This document shows, one piece after another, positions 59,919-64,000 of a stretch of DNA of 64,000 bases. The stretch's first letter is position 1; each line of letters opens with the position of its first letter. A model generated the notes under the pieces. The model was not told where the DNA came from and made no database searches. It saw only the letters and a list, made by a program, of their open reading frames with translations. A program made the translations under genes and the position numbers. The stretch comes from Hominiventricola aquisgranensis (GTDB lineage Bacteria; Bacillota; Clostridia; Lachnospirales; Lachnospiraceae): assembly GCF_040096225.1 (NCBI RefSeq), contig NZ_JBBMFC010000013.1, forward strand, positions 1 to 64,000. Reading direction: 5' to 3'.

Positions 59919-60893
59919 ATGTCTGAATCAACAAAGAAGAAATTTTATCAAACAGATGGATTCCGTATGTTCATGGGAAAATATGGAATCGGAGTTATCC
60001 TTATTTTTATGATCCTGGTGATCGGAGTTATGAAACCGAGATTCCTGTATCCCAGCAACATCCTGAACGTATTAACACAGATTTCCGTTAACTGTCTGAT
60101 CGCTTATGGTATGTGTCTCTGTATCACCACCGGCGGTATCGACCTTTCAGTTGGACCGCAGCTGGCATTGGTATCTGTATTACTGGGACAGTTTATCGTA
60201 GTTCGCGGCATGAACATCGGACTTTCCGTAGTGCTTGCAGTACTTGCAGCTACTGTGTTTGGATTTGTAAATGGTTTTCTGGTTGCAAAATTTGACATGG
60301 CCGCATTCGTTGTAACGTTGGCGACACAGTTGGTTATCCGATCGATTGCACAGATCATCTCCGATGGACAGGGAATGTCTATGGCATCCCCGGCATTCAA
60401 GAATATCTACTCCGGTACACTGGCAGGTATTCCGTATCCGATCATCTACATGGTAGTTGCATCCATCATCATGTATATCGTAATGCACTGGACTAAATTT
60501 GGCCGTTATGTATTCGCAGTCGGCGGCAATGTAAATGCAGCGATCGCATCTGGAGTTAACGTATTCTGGACCAAGACTCTTTGCTACACCATCTCTGGTC
60601 TGCTGGCTGGTATTGCAGGTGTTATCTTCACAAGTAAGACCGGTTCTGCACAGTCCAATATCGGTGTTGCTTACGAGACTGACGCAGTTGCAGCCTGCGT
60701 ACTTGGTGGTACTTCTTTCGCAGGTGGTATTGCAACCGCTCCTGGTGTACTCCTTGGTGCAGTTATCATCGGATGTATTTACAATGGTATGAACTTCCTG
60801 AACATCGGTTCCTACTATCAGTATATGACTAAAGGTATTATCATCATCCTGGCTGTACTGCTTGATATGGTAATCAACAAGAAGAACAGATAA
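59919..60893 (+). CDS. Sugar ABC transporter permease (RbsC-like)
   Basis: A 324-residue BPD-transp-2 permease of the CUT2 family. Characteristic stretches are CITTGGIDLSVGPQLALVSV near residue 65 and AVGGNVNAAIASGVN near 202. About ten membrane helices are expected. AGGAGG precedes ATG by a proper distance. It probably works as a homodimer with the single ATPase upstream. Confidence 0.95.
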   Translation: MSESTKKKFYQTDGFRMFMGKYGIGVILIFMILVIGVMKPRFLYPSNILNVLTQISVNCLIAYGMCLCITTGGIDLSVGPQLALVSVLLGQFIVVRGMNIGLSVVLAVLAATVFGFVNGFLVAKFDMAAFVVTLATQLVIRSIAQIISDGQGMSMASPAFKNIYSGTLAGIPYPIIYMVVASIIMYIVMHWTKFGRYVFAVGGNVNAAIASGVNVFWTKTLCYTISGLLAGIAGVIFTSKTGSAQSNIGVAYETDAVAACVLGGTSFAGGIATAPGVLLGAVIIGCIYNGMNFLNIGSYYQYMTKGIIIILAVLLDMVINKKNR

Positions 60894-60976
60894 GTAATAC
60901 ATAAAAATTTCATATTGGAATAAACTGGTTGATCCAGGTTATTTATAAAACAAATTTTTCTTATGGAGGGAAAGAC

Positions 60977-62044
60977 ATGAAAAAGAAAATTGTAGCAACA
61001 CTCTTGGTATCTGCAATGGCAATGAGCCTGGTAGCATGCGGATCTAAAGACGCAGCAGCTGATACCACAACTGACGCAGCAACCGAAGATGCAGCAGCAA
61101 CTGAGGATGCAGATGCAGCAGCAGATGCAGCAGTTGACACTGCAGTAGCTGGCGGAGATCTGAATGGGGATGGAAAGATCGTCGTTGGTTATATCTCTAA
61201 AAACACTGTAGATGTATTCCATGCAACCCTGAACGGAGCAGCTCAGGAAAGACTTGACGCTCTGGTAGCAGACGGAACCATCGACGAGTGGACCGGTATC
61301 CTTGATGGAAACACTGACGGAGCTAAACAGTGTGACCTTGCTCAGGACTGCATTAACTATCCGTGTGACTATGTAATCATCCTTCCGGCAGAGGCTACCG
61401 CATCTGACCCGGCTGTAACTGCTATGGCAGATGCTGGAATCGGTGTTGTAGTTGTTAACTCCGCTACTGACAGCACTGATACCGCAGCACTTGCATTTGC
61501 AGGATCTGATGATGTATATGCTGGTGAGCTGATGGGTAACTACGTAATGGAGAAAGCACCGGAAGGTGGCGTATTCGTTCATTGCCAGGGTATCATTGGT
61601 AACTCCGCACAGATCCAGCGTGGCGAAGGTATTGCTAATACCATCGAGAAAGATTCTAAATGGACCAAAGCAGCAGACGTTCCGTGTGACTGGGATGCTT
61701 CCAAAGCTGTAAATACTGTTGATGATTATCTTGCACAGTATGGCGATGACCTGAAAGCTGTTATCTGCGATAACGACGATATGTCTTCCGCAGCTCAGGC
61801 TGAGTGTAACGCAAAAGGCCGTTCCGATATCGTTTGTATCGGTGTTGATGGAAACCAGGGACCGCTGCAGATGATCAAAGATGGCGAGCTTGGCGCAACC
61901 GTACTTCAGGATGCACCTGGACAGGTTAACGCTGGTATCGATGCAATCGTAGCTGCTATCAAGGGCGAGACCGTTGAGAAAAACTACACTGTACCGTTCG
62001 TACTTGTTACCTCTGAGAACGTAGACGATTATCTTGCAAAATAA
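60977..62044 (+). CDS. Sugar-binding lipoprotein (RbsB-like)
   Basis: A 355-residue lipoprotein with lipobox LVAC (C21), an Ala/Asp/Thr-rich low-complexity linker of about 35 residues, then a periplasmic-binding-type I domain (KIVVGYISKNTVDVFHATLNGAAQERLD; VICDNDDMSSAAQAECNAKGR; IVCIGVDGN). The specificity-determining residues do not match ribose binding proteins closely enough to name a sugar. GGAGGG precedes ATG. It is the most likely determinant of substrate identity in the locus. Confidence 0.93.
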   Translation: MKKKIVATLLVSAMAMSLVACGSKDAAADTTTDAATEDAAATEDADAAADAAVDTAVAGGDLNGDGKIVVGYISKNTVDVFHATLNGAAQERLDALVADGTIDEWTGILDGNTDGAKQCDLAQDCINYPCDYVIILPAEATASDPAVTAMADAGIGVVVVNSATDSTDTAALAFAGSDDVYAGELMGNYVMEKAPEGGVFVHCQGIIGNSAQIQRGEGIANTIEKDSKWTKAADVPCDWDASKAVNTVDDYLAQYGDDLKAVICDNDDMSSAAQAECNAKGRSDIVCIGVDGNQGPLQMIKDGELGATVLQDAPGQVNAGIDAIVAAIKGETVEKNYTVPFVLVTSENVDDYLAK

Positions 62045-62078
62045 TTCAATCGTAGATTGAATACAGATCGAGTACATA

Positions 62079-62118
62079 AAAAGCAGGTGTGTTCAGAATT
62101 CTGAACACACCTGCTTTT
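62079..62118. terminator. Perfect bidirectional terminator
   Basis: An 18-bp perfect stem with arms AAAAGCAGGTGTGTTCAG and CTGAACACACCTGCTTTT around AATT. It serves the binding protein gene and the convergent DUF4432 gene. Confidence 0.95.
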
Positions 62119-62147
62119 AAAGTTATATTAAAATAAATGAAGAATTT

Positions 62148-63155
62148 TTATCTGGCAGCTTCCCAGTCGGCCTGTTTGTCAAAGAATGTAACAGTGATCT
62201 TATTGTGGAAGGTTCCGCCGGTTTTCAAAGTGGTCATCATATGGTTCTCTTCCAGGTATTTACGACCTTCCAGATAATTATTAGCTGGTTCCAGACCAAG
62301 AACATAATCTTTCTCGCCCATCATCTTCCATTCACACATAACAGGAAGAAGACGCGGATCAAAGGAGATTGCCAGACCTTTCTGAACATCCGGGTTGTAG
62401 ATCTTGGCGGTTGCCCGTTCACCTTCAAAGGTATGATAGAAGCAGCGTTCATCATAGTTGGCAACTGGCGGGATCATCTTGTTCCACTGATCAACTTCAG
62501 GCTCTGCTGCTTCATTTCGTGCAACTACTTTAGCGGAAGAAATATCTACCAGAGCGCTTTCGCTTAACAGTGGATATCCCATGTTCATGTGATAGAGCAG
62601 CAGGAACGGCTCATCCTTGCTTCCTTCATTCTTAAACGTATCTTCGATGGTCAGTTCGTTGCTGCCGTAAGCACAGTGATAAGTTCTGACCAGAGAGATC
62701 TTCTGATTGAAGATGCAAGCATCTGTCATCTTAGCAGTAACAGTAATATCGCCATTCTCTGAGATATCATAAGATACCTGATCAGCCGGAGTATGAGACA
62801 TGGTTCCGTGAAGACCATATTCAGTTCCTTCATATTCGGAAGGAGATCCCATGGACTGTACACCACAGGTAGTCAGGAATCCACAGTTGAAGGATTTAAG
62901 AAAGTTCAGACCGGTCTTATCATAGTAGGTCGGTGCCGTGTATCCACACACGGAGAAATAAGACAGGTTAATTCCCTGGTAAGACAGCCGTGAGATATCG
63001 GCAGAACGGTCTGCACAGATCGTGAACTCCAGTCCGCTTCCATTGTTAACCTCAAACAGCCGCATGTTGTCTCCTTTTCCCCCAATGAGACGGTGTTCTT
63101 CCACACGGTAAAGCTGGCTTTCATGGCCAAAATAGTTACGATTCGGGTTTTTCAT
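62148..63155 (-). CDS. DUF4432 aldose-epimerase-like protein
   Basis: A 335-residue protein of the galactose-mutarotase-like superfamily (DUF4432). Visible features are FTICADRSADISRLSYQGINLSYFS near residue 42, GLHGTMSHTPAD with the expected His pair, and HMNMGYPLL with a further His; a late ENHMMTTLKTGG end follows. It should act on an aldose anomer or related sugar without needing a metal. GAAGGAAGAAGG precedes ATG. It is convergent with the importer operon and divergent from the aldolase gene. Confidence 0.85.
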   Translation of the reverse strand: MKNPNRNYFGHESQLYRVEEHRLIGGKGDNMRLFEVNNGSGLEFTICADRSADISRLSYQGINLSYFSVCGYTAPTYYDKTGLNFLKSFNCGFLTTCGVQSMGSPSEYEGTEYGLHGTMSHTPADQVSYDISENGDITVTAKMTDACIFNQKISLVRTYHCAYGSNELTIEDTFKNEGSKDEPFLLLYHMNMGYPLLSESALVDISSAKVVARNEAAEPEVDQWNKMIPPVANYDERCFYHTFEGERATAKIYNPDVQKGLAISFDPRLLPVMCEWKMMGEKDYVLGLEPANNYLEGRKYLEENHMMTTLKTGGTFHNKITVTFFDKQADWEAAR

Positions 63156-63236
63156 TTGAATACCTTCTTCCTTTATTTTTTATACGAAATATTATAATGG
63201 AAGTACCTTGAATGTGCAAGGAATATGAAAAATTAT

Positions 63237-63297
63237 TTCGTGAAAAATAAAAATATTGGGAAAATGACTTGACATTCGTGAAAAAAAATTTTATCAT
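63237..63297 (+). promoter_or_regulatory. Aldolase promoter with repeated TTCGTGAAAAA element
   Basis: TTGACA (63269-63274), 17-bp spacer, TATCAT (63292-63297). TTCGTGAAAAA occurs at 63237-63247 and 63275-63285, the second inside the promoter spacer. A related TCGTGAAA stands upstream of rpiR. Confidence 0.65.
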
Positions 63298-63360
63298 ATA
63301 GCCATAAAGAAAAGAACTTATAAATAGCAAAACTATATAAGTATTAGGAGGAAAAGAACT

Positions 63361-64000
63361 ATGTTAATGAACATGAAAGAGTTATTGGCTGTAGCCAATG
63401 AGCACAACTTTGCTATCCCGGCATTCAATATTGGTACCGGTCAGATGCTGACAGGCATCATCGCAGAGTGCGAAGCTCAGAAGTCTCCGGTTATCCTGGC
63501 TATCCATCCGAGCGAGTTAAAATTCCAGGGTGATGCATTTATCCAGCAGGTAATCAAAGCAGCGAATGACACCAAGATCCCGTGTGTTATCCATCTGGAT
63601 CATTCCGGACTGAAAGACATCGAGAGAGCTATCAGAGACGGATTTACTTCTGTTATGATCGATGCTTCTCACGAGAGCTTCGAGGACAACGTAGCTATCA
63701 CCAAGAGAGTTGTTGAGCTGGCTCATCCGCTGGGAGTATCTGTAGAGGCAGAGCTTGGTACCATCGGAAGCACCGACAACGATACAGAAGTTGCAGGTGG
63801 TGCTACCAACATCATCTACACCAAACCGGAAGAGGCTGTTAAGTTCGTAGAGGAGACCAACTGCGACTGTCTTGCAATTGCAATCGGAACCGCTCATGGT
63901 CTGTATCCGAAGGGATTCAAACCGGAGCTGAAACTTGAACTTCTGAAAGAGATCAAGAAAGTTGTTAATGTTCCGCTGGTACTGCACGGTGGTTCTGGTA
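63361..64000 (+). CDS. Class II ketose-bisphosphate aldolase (copy 2, partial at window end)
   Basis: The first 213 residues of a GatY/KbaY-type zinc aldolase; the 3' end is outside the window. Catalytic D80 and zinc-ligand H81 lie in HLDHSG; EAELGTIGSTDND and VLHGGSG are present, the latter in its canonical form unlike copy 1. It cleaves tagatose- or fructose-type bisphosphates or a related ketose 1-phosphate. AGGAGG precedes ATG. Its place in the sugar locus suggests it acts on the kinase product. Confidence 0.93.
   Translation, partial: MLMNMKELLAVANEHNFAIPAFNIGTGQMLTGIIAECEAQKSPVILAIHPSELKFQGDAFIQQVIKAANDTKIPCVIHLDHSGLKDIERAIRDGFTSVMIDASHESFEDNVAITKRVVELAHPLGVSVEAELGTIGSTDNDTEVAGGATNIIYTKPEEAVKFVEETNCDCLAIAIGTAHGLYPKGFKPELKLELLKEIKKVVNVPLVLHGGSG

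Noticed and set aside
60818..62077. 419-codon minus-strand open frame opposite the sugar-binding lipoprotein
   Set aside because: Antisense shadow of a low-complexity lipoprotein gene, very rich in Cys and Ser.
1..64000. CRISPR array, phage, transposon or defence island
   Set aside because: No regular direct repeats with spacers, no integrase, transposase, restriction or toxin-antitoxin genes were seen; the window looks like core chromosome with a few accessory transport loci.

Overview
The window reads as chromosome of a low-to-mid GC, strictly anaerobic, gut-type Firmicute, most likely a Lachnospiraceae member (Blautia/Ruminococcus/Dorea-like). The reasons are a FabK-type fatty acid operon, tandem feoA genes with feoB and a Cys-rich FeoB partner, DUF3793 and DUF3877 proteins, a four-domain flavodiiron protein, BMP- and Rbs-type ABC importers, strong sigma-A promoters (TTGACA-N17-TATAAT type) and GGAGG ribosome binding sites. 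No rRNA, tRNA, CRISPR array, prophage or insertion sequence was seen. Species and substrates below are inference from sequence reading alone.

Layout. 1-6400 is a metal and redox region: feoA-feoA-feoB-Cys-rich protein-Fur-like regulator, then a cobalamin riboswitch leading into a LysR regulator, then DUF3793-flavodoxin-DUF2325. The feo promoter, the feoB leader and the DUF3793 promoter share a TTAG-N6-CTAA element (an iron-box-like repeat), which suggests one regulon. 6494-10380 holds a flavin reductase, an M23/LysM/G5 cell-wall endopeptidase, a sugar O-acetyltransferase and a membrane-anchored XRE regulator. 10466-16290 is a type II fatty acid synthesis operon (fabH-acpP-fabK-fabD-fabG-fabF-fabZ) carrying four FabT-like boxes but no fabT and no acc genes. 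16442-21156 is a potassium module: KtrB/TrkH channel, KtrA gate and a KdpDE-like two-component pair without kdpFABC. 21252-22256 (minus) has two tandem Hsp20 genes behind a CIRCE-like promoter. 22677-27340 is potABCD (polyamine uptake) behind a structured leader.

27391-34540 is mostly minus strand: HD-domain hydrolase, MATE exporter, ribosomal protein L25, flavodiiron-rubredoxin fusion and a LysR gene, with a plus-strand GNAT and a HAD gene between. aspA diverges from the LysR gene. DUF3877 and murA follow, then a dicarboxylate-type symporter and metK (minus; metK has a SAM-I riboswitch). 41473-46069 has a two-component system, a membrane-anchored hypothetical protein, a trigger-factor-like PPIase lipoprotein and a class II aldolase. 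46172-52324 has a PfkB sugar kinase and a BMP-type nucleoside importer. 52355-55767 has a small unknown protein, two U32-like Cys-rich proteins and a HAD phosphatase.

56137-64000 is the most distinctive block: RpiR regulator, ADP-dependent sugar kinase (ADP-PFK/GK family), Rbs-like ABC importer (ATPase, permease, binding protein), a convergent DUF4432 epimerase-like gene, and a second class II ketose-bisphosphate aldolase cut by the window end. It looks like a complete import-phosphorylate-cleave route for an unidentified sugar that would use ADP instead of ATP for the kinase step.
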